Assembly (NCBI GenBank): GCA_016205045.1
Contig: JACQJM010000265.1
Coordinates: 1-11,381 of the forward strand
From: Elusimicrobiota bacterium
GTDB lineage: Bacteria > Elusimicrobiota > Elusimicrobia > JACQJN01
Reading direction: 5' to 3'
Length of the DNA stretch: 11,381 nt
Below the pieces are notes generated by a model. That model did not search any database. It saw only the letters and a program-made list of their open reading frames with translations, and was not told where the DNA came from. A program made the position numbers and the translations under genes. Positions 5,601 through 11,381 of this stretch are shown in pieces. Position 1 is the stretch's first letter; each line of letters starts with the position of its first letter.

Positions 5601-8213
5601 TATGCCATTAGGATTTGGAAGGGGAGTCTTTCCTTCAGCCGAGAAATCTCCAGCCAATTGACGATAGAAGGCTGGCTGATCGTGGACCCTACCGCATGGC
5701 TGGATATGGGAACTGAAACTTCCCCCATCCCCCCCAACATCAAGGCTGAAATTCGACTTTTGCCCAATCCTTATAACCCCAACGACCCCAACCTGCACTC
5801 CATCACCGTAAAAGATGGTGGAAAATTTACGGTCCAGGGAGCGCTCAAAACTGCTTCTGCCACGGCCCTGGAAGACGCTCCGGCCGGAGCCACCTCCATC
5901 CTAATCAAATCGCCCAATATGGATTGTCCTCACTGCCCAACCCTGGAGTTCGACCCCACAGCCCCTTGGTCGGTGGGGGATGAGATCACCGTAGACACGG
6001 AGCGCCGAACAATCGCGTCCGTTGTCCCCGGAACTCCCACTCAAATTGTCCTCTCGGAACCCTTGTCTCTCCCGCATTATGTCGCCGACACAATCCGGGT
6101 GGGCAACCTGACCAGAAACGCCAGAGTGTTTGCGAGCGTGGACGATACCTACCATCAGATTCAAAATAAATCCCTCGCCCCCAATGACTTCGTGATCCGC
6201 AATGCAGAATTCGCCCACCTGGGCAAAAAAAACTTGGCGGACGGAATCGTATTCAGCGCTGGAGCGAAAGGCTTTGTCTTCAACTCGGTCATTAGGGATG
6301 GGGCCAACTACGCCCTCACCCTCCTATCCCAATCCTCCAATAATGTTTTTAAAAATAACCTGATTTACAACAACCGGGGGGGCATTCATTTGGCAGACTT
6401 CAACCGCAACAATGTGTTGGACGCCAATCAAATCTACAGCAACTCTATCTATAACAATCCCGATGATTGGGGTCTTTGGATGTACCGGTCGTTTAATAAC
6501 ACGGTCATTTCCAACATTATATACTCCAACCATGGCGGCATTCTGCTGAGCGGTGGGTGCCGCGGAAATTCACTGGTTTCCAATTCCATTTATAAGAATG
6601 TCACCATCGGCTTCGATTTTGATGATTGGCAAGATCCCAACACAAACTCATTTCTCTCGAACTATTCCTACGCCAACTATCTAGACTACACTGCTCCTCA
6701 GACACCGCTGACATGGGCGGAGGGGGGGCTGGGATACGATCCTAGAGGAAACTCGAGGCCCGCCTCCTGGAAGGAAGTTTTATTTCAGGATCGCTGGAAC
6801 GCAGAAGCCATCCTTTTGCTGAAGGGGACCCATTTCAATACATCGGCGGGTATGACCTTGGATATTTTTAGCGACCAGGGGGCATTTTCTGTTCTTTCCT
6901 ACAATGGGGATGACGACCTAGGCACTATCCGCCTGTGGGGCAAATACACCGTGAGGAAAAGCACCCTCACCCTGGACTACTTCTCATCCCTCTACCCCTC
7001 CACCGCCTCCATCCCCAAACTCATGCAGGGGATGGGGCACTCCGCTTCTGTGGCGACAAACGATGTGGATGCCGTCTCCCAGTTAATTTCTATCACATAC
7101 TCCGGCACGACCTGGAATGTGGAGGGATCTTTCTCCGGACTTTTGGGCACGTTCTCCGGCTCCATTTTAAACCAACCCTTCCCAGCCTCCAATCCGCAAT
7201 TTACTCTCACATTCACTCCGGGATCCTCCCCCCAAAACGGAGATTTTATGGACTTTGTCCTCATCGCAAGCTCCAAAGACGCCTTACGCCAGAAAAAGCT
7301 TCTTATAGGATCTTCGCCATTCAACAGCAACAGGACCACGAACCGCTCCAAGCTCATCATAGATCCCTCCGCTGGGTTTTCCCTAAAAGGGGGGATTTCC
7401 ATCAAATTAGGAACAGAAACTCCCTCCCTCATGGACAGACTAGACTCCTCCTCCGCTTACTACACATTTGTGGACTCAGGAGCCCTAACCCTAAACATGG
7501 CCAATATATCCAACGCCGATGAAAATGGCATCCAGTTGTCTGGATCGGGCGGGATCAGCATGTTTTCCACAACATTTGATCTGGCTGGCCAGGGAAACTC
7601 CCTCTTTTCCACATACATCACCGCCAAGAATCTGATCAGCCAAGCCACTTTGGATAAAGTGTCTTTCAACACTCCGCAGAACTGGCCGCAGAGCACCGTC
7701 CTGTACAACATCCGGGTGCCACAGAACGAAGCGGGGCTCTCCTGGCTTGTGACGAACTGGTCGGGCAGCAGGGGGGGTCCGATCTATGAGAGCGATCCTT
7801 ACAACAAGATTTCTTGGGGCGCAGGTGGTCCCGCTCTCCCCGAGCCTGAGTTCTCCCCGCTCCCCCCTTCCCCCACTCTGCAGCTGGTCAATCTGTTAAA
7901 ATCTGATGGAACAATCCTTTCTCTAGGAAAACAAAACGGTGGTCCCAGGGCCCTTATGGTGAGTCAGGCCCAGGGATTCAGCCAGCAACTTGTGTTCGGA
8001 CCACAAGTCAAGGAAGCCAAGATAACGGATTTAACCGGCCGCGAGATCTCCCATGTTTCCCAGAACGGGAGCGAACCTCTGGTGATTTCTCTTCAAGAAA
8101 ATTCGGGCCTGAGGATTTCAACGGGATTTAACCTGATCCAGATGAGGGTTTGTGAGGAGAGCAATCCAGGTGTCTGCAAATGGCAGGGCCGGGCACTCAT
8201 TGTCATTAAGTAA
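2658..8213 (+). CDS. Secreted M11-like metalloprotease with NEW3 repeats, G8 domain and beta-helix
   Basis: This is a secreted multidomain protein of about 1,851 residues. The signal peptide covers residues 1-26, and an OB-like strand-rich domain follows at about 49-105. The protease domain (about 130-340) carries the metzincin motif HELGHTFGLDH (H276, E277, H280, H286) and a downstream EYGDVWDSMG with Met-turn M316, as in gametolysin-type (M11) peptidases. Four Ig-like repeats of NEW3 type follow at about 467-570, 596-700, 707-812 and 815-935. A G8 domain lies at about 940-1035 (GNWSDPSIW, GVPYFGD). It is followed by a region with WSVGDEITV and VGNLTRNARV, as in the CEMIP/TMEM2 family. PbH1-type beta-helix turns rich in Asn lie at 1175-1340. 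The last 90 residues (KITDLTGREI to ALIVIK) resemble a divergent sorting domain. An upstream in-frame ATG at 2562 would bury the signal peptide; an ATG at 2667 is an alternative start. The likely role is degradation of extracellular protein and perhaps polysaccharide; the substrate is unknown. Confidence 0.9.
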   Translation: MRGMRVRTALTLLPLFIFLSKPSPAANLEGDPEPIPDPTPIVTDSTVTMSGTLGRWIADDFENKRSSDIYTLTSQGKIYTLQFAGNPLNHLTSGSQIMVSGVLGGSVLSIKDWQKDIQVMPASPTSSQSSSVGNIRTAVILFNFVDKRATPLSRTDALNKVFKDADSSKSFYEEGSYGQTHLVGKNYADASLSDIYGWYQSPYTASCNAEDYISKTLEIQQALGIDTADYDKFLFIFPADGCTPGTHPGAARLGGSDAVVRYDVTRPSIFLGTINHELGHTFGLDHARGLECGEKSVSFTPGDCALPEYGDVWDSMGHGLDAFKHFSSLKKMQADLNWIPTFRQQDITADGDYTLYRLEDLQAGPMVLRVPITSNVWYTVEYRQPIGLEKTDPNNNYTRWGSLIHLNLYGLHTLIDTTPSSVGDDFSDAALVDGASFADPENLITIQQVGHNDTSATIRVKLNCARMNPSLSFDPQTQAGPAGTVANYTVTIYNQDRGACGNTTFQLSAINYAGGGFNFDQDQIEIEPGGFRAAQLHAGIPAGLPSDGYPILVQAVDASDSLHGVSDFANYQVNCQTPQSPVAMGAASASDSCPIPKVTVSISPAAQTGTDGRQVDYAVDVRNDGTDTKAFNLNLVLPPGWNAFINSALLTVGSGKTASTTMRLTIPSKQVLGTYDIGVHAVDINDVTNRGYAATTYTVASHPSTIRPTVNITPSSQSGPSGGTLNYTVNVINNYPSALTFQLNATLPSPFWSAGLVGSITLAAGETKSVQMSVTSALGLLDGSSYAFSVTATDPSMLNYPNSATANYVIQAAPTCLSQAPTFTFTSAKEYGGPDGGGTSTEYTFFLKNNDSSDCAAARFNLAATLPSGWTYSFDPSSLDLGPGQSKISGLRITYPANVLPPGTVINKFNIPLKATDAFNPSHYGSDEVYFTVFKDVTGKRTIRSGNWSDPSIWQPTGVPYFGDRLDIYDNVVLDAPEATAYAIRIWKGSLSFSREISSQLTIEGWLIVDPTAWLDMGTETSPIPPNIKAEIRLLPNPYNPNDPNLHSITVKDGGKFTVQGALKTASATALEDAPAGATSILIKSPNMDCPHCPTLEFDPTAPWSVGDEITVDTERRTIASVVPGTPTQIVLSEPLSLPHYVADTIRVGNLTRNARVFASVDDTYHQIQNKSLAPNDFVIRNAEFAHLGKKNLADGIVFSAGAKGFVFNSVIRDGANYALTLLSQSSNNVFKNNLIYNNRGGIHLADFNRNNVLDANQIYSNSIYNNPDDWGLWMYRSFNNTVISNIIYSNHGGILLSGGCRGNSLVSNSIYKNVTIGFDFDDWQDPNTNSFLSNYSYANYLDYTAPQTPLTWAEGGLGYDPRGNSRPASWKEVLFQDRWNAEAILLLKGTHFNTSAGMTLDIFSDQGAFSVLSYNGDDDLGTIRLWGKYTVRKSTLTLDYFSSLYPSTASIPKLMQGMGHSASVATNDVDAVSQLISITYSGTTWNVEGSFSGLLGTFSGSILNQPFPASNPQFTLTFTPGSSPQNGDFMDFVLIASSKDALRQKKLLIGSSPFNSNRTTNRSKLIIDPSAGFSLKGGISIKLGTETPSLMDRLDSSSAYYTFVDSGALTLNMANISNADENGIQLSGSGGISMFSTTFDLAGQGNSLFSTYITAKNLISQATLDKVSFNTPQNWPQSTVLYNIRVPQNEAGLSWLVTNWSGSRGGPIYESDPYNKISWGAGGPALPEPEFSPLPPSPTLQLVNLLKSDGTILSLGKQNGGPRALMVSQAQGFSQQLVFGPQVKEAKITDLTGREISHVSQNGSEPLVISLQENSGLRISTGFNLIQMRVCEESNPGVCKWQGRALIVIK

Positions 8214-8641
8214 GGCGGGGGGCAGACTTCTGTTTGAATCGGGCATGGCGTTGGTTCAGATGCGTACCCCCCGAAGGTGCTCACAAAACCACTGGTTTGC
8301 GCGAAATAATCCATCTCACCTCTATCCATTGCTAACTGTAGGCCCATCCAGTCGTTATTTCTGGCTTCATAGAAAATTCATCCTCTTAAAATAATTTTAA
8401 AGGCTCTTTGGGAAGGTTCTAAAACCCTTTTCTTAATTGAGTTTTTTGCATCAGACTTTCTTGGCTTGATTTCTGGCACAATTGTTTTAACCTATCTTGT
8501 GCAGCTCCAAATATACAAACAACACAGTGGAACTGCACTAGAGCTGGTGTGGAAATTCTTATCGATCCGCGGAATTTAGAAGAGGAAGAGGGTGGATCAT
8601 ATCCTGAGCTGGGTTGAGCCGTTTGTTGGGAGGGAAAGCAT
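8214..8641 (+). other. 428-bp gap upstream of the stalk-like protein gene
   Basis: I find no convincing gene here. CGGGGGG (8216-8222) and CCCCCCG (8267-8273) are complementary but 44 bases apart, and no terminator with a T-run follows the large gene. The section 8380-8500 is AT-rich and is the likely promoter zone for the next gene, though no hexamer pair at normal spacing stands out. A pair of competing stems lies at 8499-8546. Confidence 0.5.
8499..8546 (+). promoter_or_regulatory. Competing leader stems, possible RNA switch
   Basis: GTGCAGCTCC (8499-8508) pairs with GGAACTGCAC (8529-8538) with one mismatch across a 20-base loop. The segment CAGCTC (8502-8507), inside the left arm, is also a perfect complement of GAGCTG (8541-8546). 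The two pairings cannot coexist. The structure is about 95 bases upstream of the start codon at 8642. This is a weak, structure-only prediction. Confidence 0.25.
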
Positions 8642-9286
8642 ATGAATCAATCAAGAATAAAAAAACTTATGGGAATCGGTCTTGTCACCTTGACTTTTTC
8701 AGCACATAACATCGATTCCGAGACGCTTACACTGACCACCTATTACCCCGCACCTTACGGGGTGTACGCCCAGATGCGGACCACGGGAGACACATTTTTA
8801 GCTTATGATCCTGCGGGCACAGGCAAGGTCGGCATAGGAACCACTACGCCCACGAACAGGCTGACGGTGGCGGGGAGTGCTGATTTTTCGGGTGCATTAA
8901 TCGCTGGAGGCGTGGTACAGGTGGGAAGATTCTCCCCACCCCTTCCCACCACGGGAGTTCAAGAAGGAAGTATGGCTTTTGACTCCACGAATTACGCCTT
9001 TAAGGGATATGCAAACGGAGTCTGGACGGATCTCGGTGGCGTGGGTGCTATAACTGCTAACGGGATTTTCACTGGTAATGTGTCGAATGCTGGTTATACC
9101 ACATTAGGGACGGTTACCGATGGAACTAGATGTTTTGTGGCTCTTAGCCGGTTTGTAGATTATACACGTAGTGCGACCACAGCCGCTGAGTGTAGAATTG
9201 TGGGGAACAGCATTATGGGAAAATATATTGGGGATGCTGGGGCAGGTCCAGATGGTTATATCTCTTGTAGTTATCTTTGTTGGTAG
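8642..9286 (+). CDS. Short exported stalk-like protein with cysteine-containing C-terminus
   Basis: This is a 214-residue protein with a signal peptide (basic MNQSRIKK, then hydrophobic LMGIGLVTLTFSA). After it comes the sequence TLTLTTYYPAPYGVYAQMRT at about 28-47. I know this mature N-terminus from many exported proteins of Omnitrophota-like genomes, where it is a lineage signature without assigned function. VGIGTTTPTNRLTV at 63-76 is the short repeat seen in trimeric phage tail-fibre and S74-associated stalk proteins; no S74 peptidase domain follows. GSMAFDSTNYAFKGYANGVW at 109-128 is the usual companion segment. The last 50 residues hold four cysteines (C164, C184, C209, C213), possibly two disulphides in a small head domain. 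GGGAGGG at 8628-8634, seven bases before the ATG, supports the start. A probable terminator follows directly, so the gene seems to be a single unit. A surface filament or adhesin tip is plausible but unproven. Confidence 0.85.
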   Translation: MNQSRIKKLMGIGLVTLTFSAHNIDSETLTLTTYYPAPYGVYAQMRTTGDTFLAYDPAGTGKVGIGTTTPTNRLTVAGSADFSGALIAGGVVQVGRFSPPLPTTGVQEGSMAFDSTNYAFKGYANGVWTDLGGVGAITANGIFTGNVSNAGYTTLGTVTDGTRCFVALSRFVDYTRSATTAAECRIVGNSIMGKYIGDAGAGPDGYISCSYLCW

Positions 9287-9288
9287 GG

Positions 9289-9333
9289 GGCTGGAGTTCT
9301 TTGTGTCCTAAGTTCCTCGTCCAGCCTTCTTTT
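9289..9333 (+). terminator. Probable rho-independent terminator
   Basis: GGCTGGA (9289-9295) and TCCAGCC (9320-9326) form a perfect 7-bp stem, followed at once by TTCTTTT. It lies two bases after the stop codon of the stalk-like protein gene. The 24-base loop is longer than usual, which lowers confidence. Confidence 0.5.
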
Positions 9334-9412
9334 AAAGAATTTGTAAAGCTTGCCTGCTGAAAGTTAAATAATCACAATTTTTACTGCTCTTTTTTATCCC
9401 CCCAGCTCGACC

Positions 9413-9441
9413 TTGAACCGTTCCTTGATAGAGAGTATAAG
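9413..9441 (+). promoter_or_regulatory. Sigma70-like promoter TTGAAC-N17-TATAAG
   Basis: TTGAAC (9413-9418) and TATAAG (9436-9441) are separated by exactly 17 bp and match the consensus hexamers at four and five of six positions. Transcription would begin near 9448, at the left edge of the inverted-repeat element, and read into the gene at 9629. The match is seen directly; activity is inferred. Confidence 0.45.
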
Positions 9442-9594
9442 ATCATGAAACAGAACTTCCCCGAACCACCTTTTTCCTCCCCCTTAATGGGGGAGGGCAG
9501 GGTGGGGGTGGCCAAGACCACTCGAAATTAACCCCTCATCCTAACCCTCTCCCGCATGGGGAGAGGGGATTCGGGGAAGTTCTGATCATGAAAC
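9441..9594. mobile_element. MITE-like element with 14-bp TIRs and 11-bp direct repeats
   Basis: A 132-bp core (9452-9583) begins with AGAACTTCCCCGAA and ends with its exact reverse complement. It is flanked on both sides by a perfect 11-bp direct repeat, GATCATGAAAC (9441-9451 and 9584-9594), as expected of a target-site duplication. The core has no ORF of note. It contains two further hairpins: CCTCCCCC/GGGGGAGG (9476-9483 with 9489-9496) and CCCTCTCCC/GGGAGAGGG (9545-9553 with 9559-9567). C-rich and G-rich sections between them are partly complementary, so the whole core could fold into one long structure. It resembles the short palindromic intergenic repeats seen in many bacterial genomes. 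It lies between the TTGAAC/TATAAG promoter and the next gene. The transposase that would move it is not in the window. Confidence 0.75.
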
Positions 9595-9628
9595 GTGTTT
9601 CTTGACACATTAGGAGATATCTAATAAA

Positions 9629-11233
9629 GTGAGCAAAATGAATCGGGGGTTGAAGTCTGTCCTTTTTTCTATCTTTTTCATTTTCCTTCATGCCGACCTG
9701 GCCACCTGCTACACGTTCAGCACATCCACACTGACACAGTTCGGCAGTGTTCCCGTAGGAGCTAAGAATAGGTTGGTGCTCCAGATTGAGATAGATCAGG
9801 ATCCCCAGGATCTTCCCGCCACCATCTCCAGCATCACCCTCTCAAACATAGGGTCAGCCCTGGATACCGATATTTCTGCGGTGAGGATAAGAACCGAATT
9901 CGGAACGGGGCAGGTTTACTCCGGATTGGAAACTCAAGCCGGTTCCGACCAGGTTTTTGGGGGCAATGGGATAACAACGTTCAGCGGGCTCTCCATTTCA
10001 AGTTGGCCCCTCACCATATATATAGTCGTGGACGTAAGTAACACAGCCACCCCAGGAAACACCTTGGATATAAAAATATCTGCCGGAGGGATCGAGGGCC
10101 TCAATCTAAATACAAATCCTTCCGATCTGGATTCCCCCAGCAGCAGGCAGATTGTCAGTGGTGTGCCATCCCCAACTCTGGCGATTTTTTCACCCGGTCC
10201 AAACGAAATAGGGGTGGCCTCCTCTCAAACGGTCAAAATGAGTTTCAGCACCAGCATGAATCATGAATCGGTTGAATCTGGTTTTTCTATGCAGGCGGTC
10301 ATGGACAATGGGGGTAACTCAATCGCTCTGCCTGTGACGGGAGTCTTTGTATCCACAAGCCCTATCTTTGAATTCGCCCCCAACATATCCTTGGCCAATA
10401 ACTACACCTACCAGATCAACCTTTCCACGATCACGGCAGATTTTGCGGGAAACCCGCTCTCCTCTGCTGTCCAGTGGAGTTTCATCACCCGCTTCAGCTC
10501 GGCGGTGGCCAATGTGTTTTCCAATCAGGGCGTTCAATTGATCGCTCCCCAGGAGACGTTTTCTGAGTCAGGATCCGTCAACATCAATTTAAGTCCTGAG
10601 ACGACTCCCATCCTGGTGGATCCTCAAGCCATCTCCACGGCCAGAGCGAATTTGGAGGTGACATTTGACACCAAGTCGGTGGTGGGGATGGTGGAGTTGG
10701 CGGCGAGGGGCATGACGGGCAATGTCCTTCAGCCTTTGGAGCCGGTCGCTCTCAGGTTTTCCTATCCCGATAGCAATAATGACGGATTCGTGGATGGGAC
10801 CTCCTTGGTGAGAGCCAAGACTCTCTGCCTGTGGCATTTGGATGAAACCAAAAAACTTTTTGTTCGAATCCCCAGCTGTTCCGTCGATACTGCCGCCAAA
10901 CGCGTGACCGCGACGCTGCCTCATTTTAGCGTGTTTGCCATGATAGGCAGTCTAGACACCTCTCTGGCGGATGCTTACGCCTATCCGGTTCCCTTCAAGC
11001 CCTCCCAGGGCCATTCCCAGATCACATTCACGAATCTTTCCTCCCTGGCTACGATCCGTATCTACACGATCACCGGGAATTTAGTCCGGGAACTGGAAGA
11101 AACGGACGGGGATGGTCAGCTGGGGTGGGATGTCAAGAACAAAGAAGGGGTGCCGGTCAGCTCCGGGGTTTATCTGTATCTCATCAAAAGCCAGACGGAT
11201 ACTAAAAAAGGCAAGTTGGTGATTATAAGATGA
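9629..11233 (+). CDS. Exported Ig-like protein with FlgD-type C-terminal sorting domain
   Basis: This is a 534-residue exported protein. The signal peptide is at about 1-27 (KMNRGLKS, then VLFSIFFIFL). A beta-sandwich of unknown family spans about 36-175. A bacterial Ig-like domain of SbsA/Big_5 type spans about 180-288 (FSPGPNEIGVASSQTVKMSF, ending VQWSFITRF). A strand-rich region to about 445 contains a calcium-loop-like DSNNDGFVDG at 381-390. The last 85 residues (YPVPFKPSQG, ATIRIYTITGNLVREL, GVYLYLI, GKLVIIR) are the FlgD-Ig-like domain that ends many exported proteins of this kind of lineage and acts like type IX secretion sorting domains. The start is the GTG at 9629, with AGGAG at 9612-9616 upstream at rather long spacing; the ATG at 9638 is the alternative. 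The stop overlaps the next start in ATGA, which points to translational coupling. Specific binding targets are unknown. Confidence 0.88.
   Translation: MSKMNRGLKSVLFSIFFIFLHADLATCYTFSTSTLTQFGSVPVGAKNRLVLQIEIDQDPQDLPATISSITLSNIGSALDTDISAVRIRTEFGTGQVYSGLETQAGSDQVFGGNGITTFSGLSISSWPLTIYIVVDVSNTATPGNTLDIKISAGGIEGLNLNTNPSDLDSPSSRQIVSGVPSPTLAIFSPGPNEIGVASSQTVKMSFSTSMNHESVESGFSMQAVMDNGGNSIALPVTGVFVSTSPIFEFAPNISLANNYTYQINLSTITADFAGNPLSSAVQWSFITRFSSAVANVFSNQGVQLIAPQETFSESGSVNINLSPETTPILVDPQAISTARANLEVTFDTKSVVGMVELAARGMTGNVLQPLEPVALRFSYPDSNNDGFVDGTSLVRAKTLCLWHLDETKKLFVRIPSCSVDTAAKRVTATLPHFSVFAMIGSLDTSLADAYAYPVPFKPSQGHSQITFTNLSSLATIRIYTITGNLVRELEETDGDGQLGWDVKNKEGVPVSSGVYLYLIKSQTDTKKGKLVIIR
11218..11223 (+). 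promoter_or_regulatory. Shine-Dalgarno inside the upstream gene
   Basis: GGTGAT lies six bases before the ATG at 11230 and matches the distal part of the consensus AAGGAGGTGAT. It is within the last codons of the sorting-domain gene and supports both the start choice and coupled translation. Confidence 0.5.
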
Positions 11234-11381
11234 TAAAGGCAGGGTCTAGGGGTCAGGGATTAGGGGTTAGGAAGATCAGAATTGTTGTGGTGTTGGGCGG
11301 ATTTTTTTTCCTGCTCACCCCTCACCCCTCACCCCTCACCCCTTTGGTTTCGGCGGGAGAGCCTGGCTCGGCCAGCATGGA
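11230..11381 (+). CDS. Start of an exported protein, probably PorV/PorQ (UPF0164) type, cut by window end
   Basis: The frame is open from the ATG at 11230 to the window edge (50 codons plus two bases) and its start overlaps the preceding stop as ATGA. The N-terminus is a signal peptide: a basic stretch ending VRKIR (residues 13-17), hydrophobic IVVVLGGFFFLL (18-29), a proline-rich TPHPSPLTP segment (30-38), and probable cleavage after VSA (residue 42). The mature protein would begin GEPGSASM followed by Asp or Glu. From what I know of the family, PorV/PorQ-like outer-membrane beta-barrels of these lineages often begin this way before a G-A-R-rich first strand. PorV carries type IX secretion substrates with C-terminal sorting domains to the surface, which fits the neighbour. 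Only about eight mature residues are visible, so identity is tentative. Much of the pre-sequence is written in heptamer repeats. Confidence 0.6.
   Translation, partial: MIKAGSRGQGLGVRKIRIVVVLGGFFFLLTPHPSPLTPLVSAGEPGSASM
11242..11271 (+). repeat. G-rich degenerate heptamers inside coding sequence
   Basis: GGG/GGGG runs at 11242, 11249, 11256 and 11263, then GG at 11270, are spaced by three- to four-base loops, a G-quadruplex pattern on the coding strand. The stretch 11249-11271 matches the reverse complement of the heptamer array near 1350 at 21 of 23 positions. It lies in codons 5-14 of the last gene. Confidence 0.75.
11314..11341 (+). repeat. Four tandem CTCACCC heptamers inside coding sequence
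   Basis: CTCACCC is repeated four times without interruption and is read through as the proline-rich end of the signal peptide. It is partly complementary to the G-rich stretch 43 bases upstream, so the two could form an imperfect stem early in the mRNA. Confidence 0.9.

Noticed and set aside
6935..7522. A 195-codon + strand frame inside the large protease gene
   Set aside because: It overlaps in another frame a coherent domain-bearing protein, has no recognisable domain or ribosome-binding site, and its composition (many His, Arg, Pro) is typical of an out-of-frame reading.
8152..8394. An 80-codon + strand frame starting inside the end of the protease gene and running into the gap
   Set aside because: It has no ribosome-binding site, no hydrophobic pattern and no recognisable family, and most of it overlaps the real stop region.
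8474..8489. TGGCAC resembling a sigma54 -24 element
   Set aside because: The -12 position, ten bases after the GG, reads TT instead of GC, so the promoter pattern fails.
9602..9630. Perfect -35 hexamer TTGACA with TAAAGT 17 bp downstream
   Set aside because: The -10 hexamer would overlap the GTG start codon and the AGGAG would be untranscribed; the better-placed promoter is TTGAAC/TATAAG at 9413-9441.
9698..9709. LATC as a lipoprotein signal in the 534-residue protein
   Set aside because: The residue before the cysteine is threonine, not Gly, Ala or Ser, and the context fits ordinary signal-peptidase cleavage better.

Overview
The window is about 50% GC and gene-dense at its left end. It then holds a run of large exported proteins on the + strand with long leaders between them. 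Three protein signatures suggest a lineage of the Omnitrophota/Elusimicrobiota kind: a short exported protein whose N-terminus reads TLTTYYPAPYGVY, a FlgD-like C-terminal sorting domain ending in GKLVIIR, and the start of a PorV/PorQ-type exported protein. This placement rests on recalled family features, not on a search, so it is moderate confidence.

Left part (1-1307): the end of an unrecognised small gene meets, tail to tail, a ClpS-like adaptor gene on the minus strand. The ClpS gene is divergent from an orphan OmpR-type response regulator gene, with about 35 bp between their starts. The 456-bp gap that follows (1308-1763) holds a tandem heptamer array able to form a G-quadruplex on the minus strand, a pair of 9-bp direct repeats with 11-bp period, and a small palindrome cluster.

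Middle part (1764-8213): an exported left-handed beta-helix (hexapeptide-repeat) protein is followed by a very large secreted protein of about 1,850 residues. The large protein combines an M11-like zinc metalloprotease, four NEW3-like beta-sandwich repeats, a G8 domain with the strand-rich region that follows it in the animal CEMIP/TMEM2 family, a parallel beta-helix, and a C-terminal domain resembling a divergent sorting domain. It is the most unusual gene here.

Right part (8214-11381): a leader region precedes a short exported stalk-like protein with a cysteine-containing C-terminus, then a probable terminator. Next comes a 132-bp element with 14-bp terminal inverted repeats and perfect 11-bp flanking direct repeats. 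It lies between a sigma70-like promoter and an exported Ig-like/sorting-domain protein of 534 residues. The stop codon of that gene overlaps (ATGA) the start of a further exported protein that runs off the window and looks like PorV/PorQ. The heptamer repeat family seen near 1350 recurs inside the first 40 codons of this last gene.

Taken together, the right two thirds look like a cell-surface/secretion neighbourhood: large exported substrates with C-terminal sorting-like domains lie next to a probable type IX-like outer-membrane component. Only the last two genes are clearly translationally coupled; the others are separated by gaps long enough for their own promoters.
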